Notes: generated from the letters alone by a model not told the origin. 64,000 bases of DNA from Candidatus Avelusimicrobium pullarium (GCA_944323745.1 CALUTQ010000002.1:186001-250000), one strand, 5' to 3'; counted from the stretch's first letter, positions 16,478 through 25,787 are shown. A program made the numbers and translations.

Positions 16478-17542
16478 TCAGGTAAAGCTTTCCAAATACG
16501 TATGCAAGCCTTCCGCCTTAGCCTGTTTGACGCCTTCTTCATACAGGGTTTCGGCTTCTTCCACGCGGCCCAGCGCATAGAGCACCTGTCCCAAGGCCAG
16601 TTTGGTCAGAATCTGGCCGCGTATTTCGTCGGAATTGTCAAACAGTTCACGCGCGGCCTGCAAATCGGCCAACGCTTGCGGCAGTTTATTGCGGCGTTTT
16701 AAAATGTCGGCACGGCCCCATTTTACAAAGCCCAGGTCCACCTTGTCGCCAATGCCGCTGTACAAGGCATCGGCTTTATTGTAATGGCGCAGGGCTTCGT
16801 CATATTTGCCCTGCTGGCGCAGGCCGTTGGCCATACCGCAGTTGGTGTAAGCCTTGCCGAAAAGGTCTTCTGTCTTATTAAAAATTTTTTCGGCCAGTTT
16901 ATAGTTTTTTACGCAGTCGTCAATTTTGCCGGCAATGCGGCTGATGCCCGCCAAGCCGCAGTAACCGTAGGCCAAATTAATGTCATCTCCTGCTTTTTTG
17001 GCGTATTTAACAGCCAGTTTAAACTGGGCGATGCCTTCCTGCAAATGCCCCTGCAGGCGAAAAATGCCCCCCTTGGCCCAGCAAATAAAACTCATCCCCG
17101 CAAAATCTTTCTGCTGGGTATAAGCGGCCAATACGGCGTCCAGCAGGTCCAATGCTTCGTCCAGGCGGCCCCACGCGCGCAGCGCCATACCCATTTCCTG
17201 CATAGCGCGCACGAGATATTCGTCATATTCCATTTCCTGCGCCATTTTAAAAGCGTCTTCCGCCAATTCATACGCCGCCGAAGACACCCCCAGCGTGCGG
17301 TAGCACGCCGCCATCGCCAGCAAAATATCCATCCGTTCTTCCGCATTCAAGGTGCTTTTAAGCGCCTGCGCATAGGTTTCTATCGCCGGCTGAAAAGACC
17401 CGAGCAAACGGTGGGCTTCCCCCAAAAGGAACAGGGCCGAAGCGTCCAAATTCTTTTTGTTTTTTAAGGCGGCCAACACCTTGGAAGGCTTTTCGTCCAG
17501 CCAAGCTTGCAGCGTTTGGGTATTTATTTTTTTAGCGGGCAT
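16478..17542 (-). CDS. Cytoplasmic TPR-repeat protein
   Basis: The 354-residue product has no signal peptide or membrane segment. From about residue 35 on it is built of tandem tetratricopeptide repeats of 34-40 residues with the A-x-x-x-x-G...Y-x-x-A-L pattern (for example GKYDEALRHYNKADALY and GRVEEAETLYEEGVKQA). TPR arrays bind other proteins. It is the last gene of a minus-strand operon, 40 bp after a CheY-like receiver, so it may be a partner or output module of that receiver. A GGAG ribosome site precedes the ATG. Confidence 0.85.
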   Translation of the reverse strand: MPAKKINTQTLQAWLDEKPSKVLAALKNKKNLDASALFLLGEAHRLLGSFQPAIETYAQALKSTLNAEERMDILLAMAACYRTLGVSSAAYELAEDAFKMAQEMEYDEYLVRAMQEMGMALRAWGRLDEALDLLDAVLAAYTQQKDFAGMSFICWAKGGIFRLQGHLQEGIAQFKLAVKYAKKAGDDINLAYGYCGLAGISRIAGKIDDCVKNYKLAEKIFNKTEDLFGKAYTNCGMANGLRQQGKYDEALRHYNKADALYSGIGDKVDLGFVKWGRADILKRRNKLPQALADLQAARELFDNSDEIRGQILTKLALGQVLYALGRVEEAETLYEEGVKQAKAEGLHTYLESFT

Positions 17543-17582
17543 TTATTTCTCCTCTTGTACGGAAAAACCGCCCCGTAGGCGG

Positions 17583-17948
17583 CTAAATTTTTAAATATTT
17601 TTTAATTTCGGCCACGGTGGCAGCCAGGTCATAGGGCTTGCCGATAAAATAATCGGCTCCGGCTTCCTGCGCGCGCAGTTTGCTTTCGCTGTCGGTAAGC
17701 GTAGACATTATTACCACGGGAATGCGCCAGGTCGCTTCCCCTGTTTTGAGCATTTTGCACACTTCAAAACCGCTCAGTTTGGGCAGCATTAAATCTAACA
17801 GAACCAAATCCGGTTTTTCCCGACGCACCGCCGCTACGCCCTGTACGCCGTCGGCGGCCCAAACGGTTTGCAGGCCTTCCAGCTCCAGCACCCCGACAAG
17901 GGCGCCGGCCAATGTTTTGGAATCTTCTATCAAAACTACTTTTTTCAT
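17583..17948 (-). CDS. Stand-alone CheY-like response regulator receiver
   Basis: The 121-residue product is a single receiver domain without an output domain. The acidic pocket is ED at residues 8-9, the phosphoacceptor Asp52 lies in VLLDLMLPKLSG, and the conserved Thr/Ser and Lys positions are MST at about 82 and GKPY at about 104. It overlaps the preceding gamma carbonic anhydrase-like gene by 4 bp and is followed by the TPR gene. No histidine kinase is in this window. Confidence 0.93.
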   Translation of the reverse strand: MKKVVLIEDSKTLAGALVGVLELEGLQTVWAADGVQGVAAVRREKPDLVLLDLMLPKLSGFEVCKMLKTGEATWRIPVVIMSTLTDSESKLRAQEAGADYFIGKPYDLAATVAEIKKYLKI

Positions 17949-18463
17949 CCGATTTCTTCCGCCGCGTCTTTAAATTTTTTGGCCAAACGCGTATATTCGT
18001 GCGCGTTTTGCAAAATGCCGTTTATCTCGTCTTCGCTCAACTCGCGCACCACTTTGGCGGGCACACCCATTACCAAAGACCCCGCGGGAATGTTTTTCCC
18101 CGCCGTTACCACGGCCCCCGCGCCGATAAGGCAGTTGGGGCCTATTTCGCTTTCCAGCACCACGGCATTCATACCGATAAGGCAATTGTCGCCTATTTTG
18201 CTGCCGTGAATAATTGCCCCGTGCCCCACGCTGACCCCTTTGCCGATAACAGCCGGACAGTTGTAATTTACGTGCACGCAGGCATTATCCTGAATATTGC
18301 TGTTTTCGCCTACGAAGATTTCGGCAATGTCGCCGCGCAGCACCGCGCCGGGCCAAACGGACACCTTTTCCCCCAGCGTTACATTGCCGCATACCACGGC
18401 GGTTTTATGCACAAAAGAGCTCGGGGCCGTTTTGGGCACCCATTCGTCAATTCTTTCCTTCAT
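17945..18463 (-). CDS. Gamma carbonic anhydrase-like hexapeptide-repeat protein
   Basis: The 172-residue product is a left-handed beta-helix of the YrdA/PaaY/gamma carbonic anhydrase group. Hexapeptide repeats run from about residue 20 to 140 (GNVTLGEKVSVWPGAVLRGD). The three metal-ligand His are in ACVHVNYN and VGHGAIIHG. The C-terminal helix is present. It overlaps both neighbours (16 bp upstream, 4 bp downstream), so it is firmly in the operon. Substrate is uncertain; many members have no proven carbonic anhydrase activity. Confidence 0.9.
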   Translation of the reverse strand: MKERIDEWVPKTAPSSFVHKTAVVCGNVTLGEKVSVWPGAVLRGDIAEIFVGENSNIQDNACVHVNYNCPAVIGKGVSVGHGAIIHGSKIGDNCLIGMNAVVLESEIGPNCLIGAGAVVTAGKNIPAGSLVMGVPAKVVRELSEDEINGILQNAHEYTRLAKKFKDAAEEIG

Positions 18464-19508
18464 AAAAAGTGACCTCTTTTAATTTTTTGGACCGGCTGGG
18501 CGTTTCGGAAAGCTGCAGCCCCCAATAAATAAAAATACTCACGATGCCGGGCAAAATGTAATACACCACGCGGTAAATAAGCGTGGCCATCAGCGCCGCG
18601 TCCCAGTCTATACCCATTTGGGCAAACACGGCCGTCATAGCCAGCTCCATCGCGCCCAAGCCGCCCGGCAGCACCGGAATAAGCGTAGTCACCATCCCCA
18701 CGGCAAATCCCGCCACCAAACTGCCCGCCGAAATATGCACCCCCACGGCGCGGAAAGCAAAATACAGCACCAAAATGGTAAACAGCCAGTCCATACATAC
18801 ATAGACGATGGTCCAAGTCAGTTTTTTCTTTTTCTTGTGAATTAAATCAATGCCTTCGTCCAGCTGGTCCACAAAGTCGTCATAGCGGCCTTTGGGAATC
18901 AGCGCGCGGAACACGTGGAACAAAAATTTATTGAGCCAACGGAAAATTTTGCGCACCCATTTGGAGCGCCATTCGTTGTTAAACAAAAACGCCGTAATAA
19001 AAGCACATACGGCGCACATAATGATGATGAGCAAAAAGTTTTTGACAATCTGCATTGTCGTAGCCGACGAGTTAAACAGCATCAGCACCGACCCCTGCAG
19101 AATAATAATGGCCAGCACAAAATACAACAGCACGCTGATAACAATGCTGGCCGTCACGCACATACCAAAGGGCACGCGGCGACGGTTGAGCAAATGCGCG
19201 CGCAAGGCAAACCCGCTCACCCCCAACGAAGACACCACGTAATTGACCGTGGTGGACACCAGCGCTATGCCGATGGCCGCGCCTTTGTTAATGCGCCGGC
19301 CCATAATGCGCAGCACTTCGTACAGGCTCATCCCCATAGCCACATAAATCAGCACGGAGGACAAAATGGAGAGAAACAAATATTTTATTTTTACTTCCTG
19401 CCAAATTTTGACAATGCTGTCTTTACCCTGATACACCAGCAAAGCAATAATACCCACCGACAGGATAATGCCCAACGAATAGACTAAAAACTTGACGCTT
19501 TTTTTCAT
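18447..19508 (-). CDS. LPG synthase/flippase-like integral membrane protein (UPF0104 family)
   Basis: The 353-residue product has about eight hydrophobic segments. It shows the family pattern with VNYVVSSLGVSGFALRAHLL near residue 95 and IPVLPGGLGAMELAM near 275. This family holds lysylphosphatidylglycerol synthase membrane domains and YbhN-like proteins, but no catalytic LPG synthase domain is attached here. The start at 19508 begins directly before the first Lys-rich stretch and membrane helix; nine further codons upstream are possible. First gene of the operon. A lipid or polyprenyl-linked substrate is likely but not shown. Confidence 0.85.
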   Translation of the reverse strand: MKKSVKFLVYSLGIILSVGIIALLVYQGKDSIVKIWQEVKIKYLFLSILSSVLIYVAMGMSLYEVLRIMGRRINKGAAIGIALVSTTVNYVVSSLGVSGFALRAHLLNRRRVPFGMCVTASIVISVLLYFVLAIIILQGSVLMLFNSSATTMQIVKNFLLIIIMCAVCAFITAFLFNNEWRSKWVRKIFRWLNKFLFHVFRALIPKGRYDDFVDQLDEGIDLIHKKKKKLTWTIVYVCMDWLFTILVLYFAFRAVGVHISAGSLVAGFAVGMVTTLIPVLPGGLGAMELAMTAVFAQMGIDWDAALMATLIYRVVYYILPGIVSIFIYWGLQLSETPSRSKKLKEVTFYEGKN

Positions 19509-19557
19509 TTTGTTTTCCGTTGCCGCCGCTTGCAAGCGGCAGGATACGCGTTATATT

Positions 19558-19604
19558 GCAAAAGAAAAAGAAGCCCGGCCCGCAGGCAAAACGTCTTTTT
19601 CTTT
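19558..19604. terminator. Hairpin of complementary A-rich and T-rich blocks
   Basis: AAAGAAAAAGA and TCTTTTTCTTT form an 11-bp stem separated by about 22 bp, in the divergent region between the flippase-like gene and uvrA. Its role is unclear; it precedes the uvrA promoter. Confidence 0.4.
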
Positions 19605-19667
19605 CGGGGTGTGCCGCAGCGGACACCCGGCTTCCGCCCCGCACGCGTTGAAAGACGCGGCAGGTTT

Positions 19668-19687
19668 TATAAATTATATAATTTATA
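19668..19687. promoter_or_regulatory. Perfect 20-bp palindrome upstream of uvrA
   Basis: TATAAATTATATAATTTATA is a perfect palindrome 63 bp before the uvrA start and contains TATAAT-like boxes. It may be the promoter core, an operator, or both. It does not match the common LexA boxes known to me. Confidence 0.45.
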
Positions 19688-19750
19688 CAGATATTTTACA
19701 GCAAAAAACACGTTTCCGCAGGCTGCGGAGCAAAAGGAATTTTTATTTAT

Positions 19751-22672
19751 ATGAAAAGCATTAAAGTAATCGGGGCCAAAGGGCACAATCTTAAAAACGT
19801 TACGGTAGAAATACCCAAAGACAAAATGGTGGTGGTAACCGGTCTTTCCGGCAGCGGCAAAAGCTCGCTGGCGTTTGACACCATTTACGCCGAAGGGCAG
19901 CGCCGCTATGTGGAAAGTATGTCCGCCTATGCAAGACAATTTTTGGAACTGATGGAAAAACCGGACGTGGAACACATTTCCGGTTTGTCGCCGGCCATTT
20001 CCATTGAGCAGCGCAACCCGTCCAAAAACCCCCGCTCCACCGTGGCCACGGTAACGGAAATTTACGATTATCTGCGTCTGTTGTTTGCGCGCATCGGCAA
20101 ACGCCACTGCCCCCAGTGCGGGCGGCCGGTGGAAAGCTGGTCCGTACAGGGCATTACGGCCGATATTTTAAAGAAATTTGCCGACAAAAACGTGTATATT
20201 TTTTCCCCCATTGTGCGCGGCCGCGCCGGCACGTATGAAGAACTTTTCGCCAAACTGAAAAAAGAGGGTTTTGTAAAAGTGCGCGTGGACGGCACGCTGT
20301 GCTCTTTGGACACTCCCCCCGTGCTGGAACGCTACAAAAAACACACCATTGAACTGATGGCCGACGAAATTTATGTAGACGAATTTGAACGCGAACGCAT
20401 TGTGGAATCTTTGGAACTGGCGCTGAAATATTCCAAGGGGCTGGTGACCGTGCAGGAAACGGAAGGCCAAAAACCGCAGGAGTTTACCTACAGCGAAAGC
20501 AATGCCTGCGCGCACTGCGGCATCGGGTTTTCGGAACTGGAGCCGAGGCTGTTTTCTTTCAACTCCCCTTACGGGGCCTGCCCCGAATGCAACGGACTGG
20601 GCATTAAAATTCAAATTGCCGAAGATTTGGTCGTGCCCGACCCGACGCTTTCCATCAATCAGGGTGCCATCGCCGCGTGGGACAACCCCGTCACCACCCG
20701 CACCCACCGCTGGAAAACGTCTTGGAGCGGCTATTATTACGACATTTTAAAACAGGTGTGCCGCCACGCCAAAATCAATATGAACACGCCTTGGAACAAG
20801 CTTTCCAAAGCCCAGCGCGATTTGCTGCTTTACGGCTCGGGCGAGGCGCATTATACGTCGGTCATTTCCGGCACGGACCAACATTTTGAAGGCGTAATTA
20901 CCAACCTCAGACGCCGCCACGACGAAAGCGAAAGCGAGTTTGTAAAAGAGGAAGTGTACAACCGCTTTATGCGCGAAATCACCTGCCCCGTCTGCCAGGG
21001 CAAACGCTTAAAACCCGAAGCCTTGGCCGTATATGTGGGCGGCAAAAACATTGCGCAAATTTGCGCGATGCAAGTGTCGGAAGCGATGGCTTTCTTTAAC
21101 AACTTGCAGCTGGACGACAAAGAAAAAATCATCGCCAAAGACGTACTGAAAGAAATTAAAGCGCGGCTGGAATTTTTAAACAGCGTGGGACTTTCTTACC
21201 TGACGCTGGAGCGCAAAAGCCAGACGCTTTCGGGCGGGGAATCGCAGCGCATTCACTTGGCCACGCAAATAGGCTCGGGCTTGACGGGCGTGCTGTACGT
21301 GCTTGACGAGCCGACCATCGGCCTGCACTCGCGCGACAATGACCGCCTGATTGCCACGTTAAAAGAACTGCGCGATTTGGACAATACGCTTATCATCGTG
21401 GAGCACGACAAAGACACCATTTTGGCTTCCGACTGGGTGGTGGAGCTGGGCCCCGCCGCCGGCGAACACGGCGGGCAGGTTGTAGCGCAAGGGCCGACGC
21501 AAGAGTTTTTGCAAGACCCCAACTCCTTGACGGCTTCTTATTTAAACGGGCGGCGCTGCATTTTGCCCCCCGCCAAACTGCGCAAGGGCAACGGCAAATA
21601 CATAGAAATTGTCGGCGCCAAGCAATTTAACCTTAAAAACATCAACGTCAAAATTCCGCTGGGCAAAATGGTGTGCGTAACCGGCGTGTCCGGCAGCGGC
21701 AAAAGCACGCTGGTGCATCAAATTTTATATAAGGCTTTGGCCCAAAAGTTTTATCACGCTAAAGACGTGCCCGGCGAACACAAAACCATTAAAGGGCTGG
21801 AAAATATAGACAAAGTAATTATCGTGGACCAAGCCCCCATCGGCAAAACGCCGCGTTCCAACCCGGCCACGTATATTGGGCTTTTTACGCATATCCGCGA
21901 ACTGTTTGCGCAAATGCCCGAAGCCAAACGCCGCGGCTACAAAGCGGGGCGCTTTTCCTTTAACGTTAAGGGCGGCCGCTGCGAAAAATGCCAGGGGGAC
22001 GGCATACTCAAAATTCAAATGCAGTTTCTGCCCGACATTTACGTCAAGTGCGAAGAATGCAACGGCAAACGCTTTAACGAAGACACCCTGCAGGTAACCT
22101 TTAAAGGCAAAAACATTGCCGACGTGCTGGATATGAGCGTGTCCCAGGCGTTGGAATTTTTTGACAGCATCCCCAAAATAAAACGCTACCTGCAAACGCT
22201 TAACGACGTGGGGCTGGGCTACATAAAGCTGGGGCAGGCAGCCACTACCCTTTCGGGCGGGGAGGCGCAGCGCGTCAAGCTGGCTGACGAACTTTCCCGC
22301 AAGGGCACAGGCAGAACGCTGTATATTTTGGACGAGCCCACCACCGGCCTGCACTTTGCAGATATTGACAAACTGCTTAACGTCTTACACGGGCTGGCCG
22401 ACCGCGGCAACACGGTGCTGATTATTGAGCACAATTTGGACGTGATTAAAACGGCCGACTGGGTGATTGACCTGGGGCCCGAAGGCGGCGACAAGGGCGG
22501 GCAAATCGTCTGCGAAGGCACCCCGCGCGACGTGGCGGCCTGTGCGGCCTCTTACACCGGCAAATACCTAAAGCCCGAACTGGAACAGGCGGACGCCTTC
22601 CGCGCCGCGCACTCCTCTGCATCAATAAAAACAGCTCCAAAAGCGAACAAAAAACTGTCCAAAAATAATTAG
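19751..22672 (+). CDS. uvrA: Excinuclease ABC subunit A
   Basis: The 973-residue ATPase recognises DNA damage in nucleotide excision repair with UvrB. It has two ABC modules: Walker [13 protein letters not shown] near residue 31 and [12 protein letters not shown] near 645, signatures LSGGESQR and LSGGEAQR, and two DEPT Walker B segments. Zn-binding pairs CAHC...CPEC (about 253-280) and CEKC...CEEC (about 745-770) are present. The C-terminal 40 residues are Lys/Ala-rich. AAAGGAA lies 11 nt before the ATG. It is a single gene. Confidence 0.98.
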   Translation: MKSIKVIGAKGHNLKNVTVEIPKDKMVVVTGLSGSGKSSLAFDTIYAEGQRRYVESMSAYARQFLELMEKPDVEHISGLSPAISIEQRNPSKNPRSTVATVTEIYDYLRLLFARIGKRHCPQCGRPVESWSVQGITADILKKFADKNVYIFSPIVRGRAGTYEELFAKLKKEGFVKVRVDGTLCSLDTPPVLERYKKHTIELMADEIYVDEFERERIVESLELALKYSKGLVTVQETEGQKPQEFTYSESNACAHCGIGFSELEPRLFSFNSPYGACPECNGLGIKIQIAEDLVVPDPTLSINQGAIAAWDNPVTTRTHRWKTSWSGYYYDILKQVCRHAKINMNTPWNKLSKAQRDLLLYGSGEAHYTSVISGTDQHFEGVITNLRRRHDESESEFVKEEVYNRFMREITCPVCQGKRLKPEALAVYVGGKNIAQICAMQVSEAMAFFNNLQLDDKEKIIAKDVLKEIKARLEFLNSVGLSYLTLERKSQTLSGGESQRIHLATQIGSGLTGVLYVLDEPTIGLHSRDNDRLIATLKELRDLDNTLIIVEHDKDTILASDWVVELGPAAGEHGGQVVAQGPTQEFLQDPNSLTASYLNGRRCILPPAKLRKGNGKYIEIVGAKQFNLKNINVKIPLGKMVCVTGVSGSGKSTLVHQILYKALAQKFYHAKDVPGEHKTIKGLENIDKVIIVDQAPIGKTPRSNPATYIGLFTHIRELFAQMPEAKRRGYKAGRFSFNVKGGRCEKCQGDGILKIQMQFLPDIYVKCEECNGKRFNEDTLQVTFKGKNIADVLDMSVSQALEFFDSIPKIKRYLQTLNDVGLGYIKLGQAATTLSGGEAQRVKLADELSRKGTGRTLYILDEPTTGLHFADIDKLLNVLHGLADRGNTVLIIEHNLDVIKTADWVIDLGPEGGDKGGQIVCEGTPRDVAACAASYTGKYLKPELEQADAFRAAHSSASIKTAPKANKKLSKNN

Positions 22673-22710
22673 GTTAAACAGCCCCCTGTAATTGCCGGTA
22701 TTAACTGGTT

Positions 22711-23250
22711 TTATTGCAAAGGAATATTAAAAGCAACAACGCCCCCCACATCACTGCGGCGGGGCCAATTTAAGACATTTTCAAAAAATTCTACATCTTT
22801 CTCGTTATATACCTGACAATAGGCTGGTATATCTCTATTGCCGTAGCAGACACGGCAAGTAATCAGCCCTTTAAAGTGTTGTGTATGCCAAATACAAGGA
22901 GGGACCTGTAAATCATTCCATACGTCTTTACCAAATTTTCCCGTCAATTGCCCATTTTCAAGGAAAGATTCGCTAAAACCGACATCGGCATCAAAATCGC
23001 TGGCAACCTGCGCATAATTTCCGTTAGCCATAAGATACAATTGGGCGGCACGACGAATGCTATTAGCCTGTATTTGCGTATGCATCATACGTGATTTACG
23101 CACTGCTTTTTCATATCTCGGCAAAGCAACAGCCGCCAATATGCCAATAATTAGCACCACCACCAAAAGTTCAATGAGCGTAAAGCCGCCAAAATGGCGT
23201 TTAACGAGTTTTTTTACGTCAGAAATGTTTTTTTGATAAATTTTGCTCAT
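22711..23250 (-). CDS. Type IV pilin-like protein with palindromic start region (copy B)
   Basis: The 179-residue product has the leader MSKIYQKN...HFGG^[20 protein letters not shown] and continues ALPRYEKAVRKSR. The middle carries LYLMANGNYAQ, the counterpart of the YYMANG motif in other copies. The C-terminal domain is its own sequence with three Cys. The ATG at 23250 is in the centre of the palindrome. It lies between uvrA and ybaK, convergent with uvrA. Confidence 0.9.
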   Translation of the reverse strand: MSKIYQKNISDVKKLVKRHFGGFTLIELLVVVLIIGILAAVALPRYEKAVRKSRMMHTQIQANSIRRAAQLYLMANGNYAQVASDFDADVGFSESFLENGQLTGKFGKDVWNDLQVPPCIWHTQHFKGLITCRVCYGNRDIPAYCQVYNEKDVEFFENVLNWPRRSDVGGVVAFNIPLQ

Positions 23251-23284
23251 ACGCAAAATTTATCAAAAAAAAAAAACAATACAA
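23228..23284 (-). promoter_or_regulatory. Pilin promoter B: T-tract spacer and start-codon palindrome
   Basis: On the minus strand -35 TTGTAT (23284-23279), a 16-bp spacer with T12, TGATAAATT, 6 nt and the ATG. Arms of 19 bp (23228-23246, 23253-23271) flank the start codon. Confidence 0.7.
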
Positions 23285-23326
23285 GGCCTTTCTGAAAACA
23301 CCTTCTGAAAATCTTATAATTTATTT

Positions 23327-23809
23327 ATGAAAGACAAAATTCACAAAACCAACGCCGCGCGCCACTTGGACGAATTGGGCATTCATTATGAATTAATTTC
23401 CTACGAGGTGGACGAAGAAAACCTCAGCGCCCAGCACGTGGCCCAGTCGTTGGGACAAAATTTGCAACAGGTATACAAAACGCTGGTGCTGAAAGGAGAC
23501 AAAACCGGCTTTTTCGTCTGCGTTATTCCGGGGGCGGACGAACTGGACTTAAAGGCCGCCGCGCGCGCAAGCGGCAACAAAAGCTGTGAAATGCTGCACG
23601 TCAAAGACCTTATGCCCGTTACCGGCTACATTCGCGGCGGCTGCAGCCCGCTGGGGATGAAGAAACATTTCCCTACGTTTGTGCACGAAGACTGCATTCT
23701 GTGGGACTTTATTTATGTCAGCGCAGGCAAACGCGGCTTGCAGTTAAAAATACATCCGCAGGATCTGCTGCGCGCCGCCGGCGCCCAAACCGCCGCCTTA
23801 ACGGCGTAA
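23327..23809 (+). CDS. ybaK: YbaK/EbsC-type aminoacyl-tRNA deacylase
   Basis: The 160-residue product belongs to the YbaK family, which removes Cys mischarged onto tRNA-Pro. Family features are the KTNAARHLDELGI start, VYKTLVLKGD near residue 47, and GYIRGGCSPLG near 100. It is a single-domain protein. TATAAT lies at 23315-23320, exactly 6 nt before the ATG, and there is no Shine-Dalgarno sequence; the mRNA should be leaderless. The promoter lies back to back with pilin promoter B. Confidence 0.92.
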   Translation: MKDKIHKTNAARHLDELGIHYELISYEVDEENLSAQHVAQSLGQNLQQVYKTLVLKGDKTGFFVCVIPGADELDLKAAARASGNKSCEMLHVKDLMPVTGYIRGGCSPLGMKKHFPTFVHEDCILWDFIYVSAGKRGLQLKIHPQDLLRAAGAQTAALTA

Positions 23810-23814
23810 CAATG

Positions 23815-23879
23815 GGCCTTTTTCCTTTTAAAAAATAGGTCTAAAGGCCCTGGCGCGGCAGGCTCACTTTTTCTATATT
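23815..23879 (+). promoter_or_regulatory. GGYC-array promoter of the 23915 gene
   Basis: GGCC at 23815, 23 bp to GGTCTAAAGGCCC at 23838-23850, then -35 TGGCGC (23851-23856), a 17-bp spacer and -10 TATATT (23874-23879). A distal third site is absent at the expected place, which lies in the ybaK coding end. Confidence 0.65.
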
Positions 23880-23914
23880 AAAAGTACATTTATGCTAAAG
23901 AGGTTTATTTGTGT

Positions 23915-24595
23915 ATGAAAAATACGTTGCTTTCCGTACTGTTCCTAGCGTTGGCGGCTATGCCGGCTTTCGCCCAAGATAACGCCCAAACCCGTCAAAA
24001 AATACAGCAATTGGATCAAGCCCTAACAGCGGCCCTGCCATACGCTACGCAAGCCAGCCCCGTGCCCTACGTCAACATCGGTCTGCTTAAAAACGCGGTG
24101 GAAAATGTGCTTTTAAAACACCCTTTTGCCAAATATGAAACCCTCTACCAGCAGCTAACCCCCGCCATTAAGCCCTATTTGGCTTACCGCTTGCAGCGGG
24201 CGCCTCTTTCCGAAGAAGAAATGACCGTTTTGCTGCAATCTTTTGAAACGTTGAGCCAGCAAAACAAAAGCATTGTCAAAATGATTCTCAGTTCGCTTAA
24301 CATTCGGGCCGTCGTAGCGCAAGAAACCTGCCAGCAGCTGCAGGAATATATTGAACGGCAAAAGGCTTTACCTTATTTTTCGGATATACAGCTGGCAGAA
24401 AATATTTTCCCTGATTCTATGGTAGATTTTCTCGGCCCGCACAGAATGGAAATTTTGCTCAAACAGGTTTTTCAGGCGCGTTTGGCCCAACATCCTTTGT
24501 CGCAGGATGAAAGCGCCTTTATTGCCATTATGATGGATTTGTCCGAAGAAAACACCCGCACCATAGAAACGATTTTGCGCAATGCACACCTGTAA
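23915..24595 (+). CDS. Secreted helical protein, unknown function
   Basis: The product has 226 residues. A signal peptide ends PAFA-QD at about residue 20. The mature protein is Gln- and Leu-rich, predicted helical, with one Cys (ETCQQLQEYI) and no membrane segment. No motif is recognised. The ATG at 23915 has AAAGAGG 11 nt upstream. It is a single gene under a GGYC-array promoter; the next gene downstream has the same kind of promoter. Confidence 0.78.
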   Translation: MKNTLLSVLFLALAAMPAFAQDNAQTRQKIQQLDQALTAALPYATQASPVPYVNIGLLKNAVENVLLKHPFAKYETLYQQLTPAIKPYLAYRLQRAPLSEEEMTVLLQSFETLSQQNKSIVKMILSSLNIRAVVAQETCQQLQEYIERQKALPYFSDIQLAENIFPDSMVDFLGPHRMEILLKQVFQARLAQHPLSQDESAFIAIMMDLSEENTRTIETILRNAHL

Positions 24596-24615
24596 AACAG
24601 GGGGCATCCCTAAAA

Positions 24616-24697
24616 AGTCCTATAAACGCATAGGCCTTTTTTATGGGGCGTTGTAGGTCTAAGGACTCTTTTGTAAAAAGCAGAAATTTCTTACAGT
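24616..24697 (+). promoter_or_regulatory. GGYC-array promoter of the 24741 gene
   Basis: AGTC (imperfect) at 24616, 17 bp to GGCC at 24633, 23 bp to GGTCTAAGGACTC at 24656-24668, then -35 TTTTGT (24669-24674), a 17-bp spacer and -10 TACAGT (24692-24697). Confidence 0.65.
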
Positions 24698-24740
24698 ATA
24701 ACTGAAGGATAATTTTTCAGTTCTAAACAAGGGATATAAG

Positions 24741-25742
24741 ATGAATAAAATAAAATGGATGGTAATTGCTCTTTTAGCGGTATGTGTTTCCGCCCCGGCC
24801 TTTGCACAAACGGCCGCGCAAATTAAATTTACCAAAGCATTGGAACAACAGGCCGCCAAAGCCGCGCGCAAACACAATCAGGCCCAGGCTGCCGTATGTG
24901 CTTACTGCGGTGAAAAGATTCGCTACATCTATCAGCATTGTTCGGCCCAAGGCTCCGTAGGCCTTTGCAGTACCGAAAAAGCCGCCCCGCAAGCCGACAC
25001 CGCTTCCGCCCCGGCCGAAAACTGCCCCATTTGCGGCGAAAAACTGACCATTGACGAACGCTTCCACGGTGTAAAACACGTCTGCCCCGAAGTTAAACCG
25101 GGCCCTGGCGGCGTATGCTTCTATTGCAAGCAATCTATTGAAACCACGCATCAGCATTGCCCTGCCCAAGGCTCCGTAGGCCTTTGCAGCGAGACTGAAA
25201 TTAAAACACAGACCGAAGCCCCTGCCGCACCGGAAGAATGCTGCCCTATCTGCGGCGAAAGACTGACCGTTGACGAACGCTTCCACGGTGCAAAACACGT
25301 TTGCCCCGAAGTTAAACCGGGCCCTAATGGCGTGTGCTTCTATTGCAAGCAATCTATTGAAACCACACATCAGCATTGCCCTGCTCAAGGTTCCGTGGGG
25401 CTTTGCAGCACCGAAGAAATTAAAACGCAGGCTGATACGGCTTCCGCCCCGGCTGAAAACTGCCCCCTCTGCGGCGAAAAGCTGACCGTTGATGAACGCT
25501 TCCACGGCGTAAAACACATCTGCAAAAAGACCGAATCAAAAATCAAAAACTATTGTATCTATTGCGGTGAAAAAATTGTAAAGCAGGGTCAGCGCTGCAA
25601 CCCTTCCAAAACGGCACCTCTTTGCACGGTTTCCTGCCCGGAATGCGGCGCCAATCTGCGCGACCCCAAAAATTTGTGCAAAGACGGCGTTCACCACTGC
25701 AAATTCAAACTTCTCATTCATCCGGCCCCTATGAGAAAATAA
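24741..25742 (+). CDS. Secreted protein of tandem zinc-ribbon repeats
   Basis: The 333-residue product has a signal peptide ending PAFA-QT. The mature part is a chain of CxxC motifs: CAYCGEK, CPICGEK, CFYCKQS, CPICGER, CFYCKQS, CPLCGEK, CIYCGEK and CPECGAN, each set paired with a later Cys or His. The pattern is that of small zinc ribbons. A 73-residue unit is repeated three times (starts near 25017, 25236 and 25455) with nearly identical DNA. Zinc ribbons usually sit in the cytoplasm, so an exported chain is unusual. Metal binding or a disulfide-linked scaffold are both possible. Confidence 0.82.
   Translation: MNKIKWMVIALLAVCVSAPAFAQTAAQIKFTKALEQQAAKAARKHNQAQAAVCAYCGEKIRYIYQHCSAQGSVGLCSTEKAAPQADTASAPAENCPICGEKLTIDERFHGVKHVCPEVKPGPGGVCFYCKQSIETTHQHCPAQGSVGLCSETEIKTQTEAPAAPEECCPICGERLTVDERFHGAKHVCPEVKPGPNGVCFYCKQSIETTHQHCPAQGSVGLCSTEEIKTQADTASAPAENCPLCGEKLTVDERFHGVKHICKKTESKIKNYCIYCGEKIVKQGQRCNPSKTAPLCTVSCPECGANLRDPKNLCKDGVHHCKFKLLIHPAPMRK
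25017..25540 (+). repeat. 219-bp in-frame tandem repeats in the zinc-ribbon gene
   Basis: Units begin at 25017, 25236 and 25455, a period of 219 bp or 73 codons; the last is partial. High DNA identity suggests recent expansion and potential length change by recombination. Confidence 0.8.
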
Positions 25743-25757
25743 CAATTTCTCACATTC

Positions 25758-25787
25758 AAAAACCCTCCTTCAAGGAGGGTTTTTTTA
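25758..25787 (+). terminator. Terminator of the zinc-ribbon gene
   Basis: AAAAACCCTCCTT/AAGGAGGGTTTTT followed by T, 16 bp after the stop. Confidence 0.88.

Noticed and set aside
23851-23866. Possible sigma-54 (-24/-12) promoter TGGCGC...GC before the 23915 gene
   Set aside because: The GG/GC spacing does not recur in the other four array promoters, whereas the -35/-10 spacing of 17 bp does.
24890-25540. Repeats that could suggest a CRISPR-like array
   Set aside because: They are in-frame 219-bp coding repeats without spacers.
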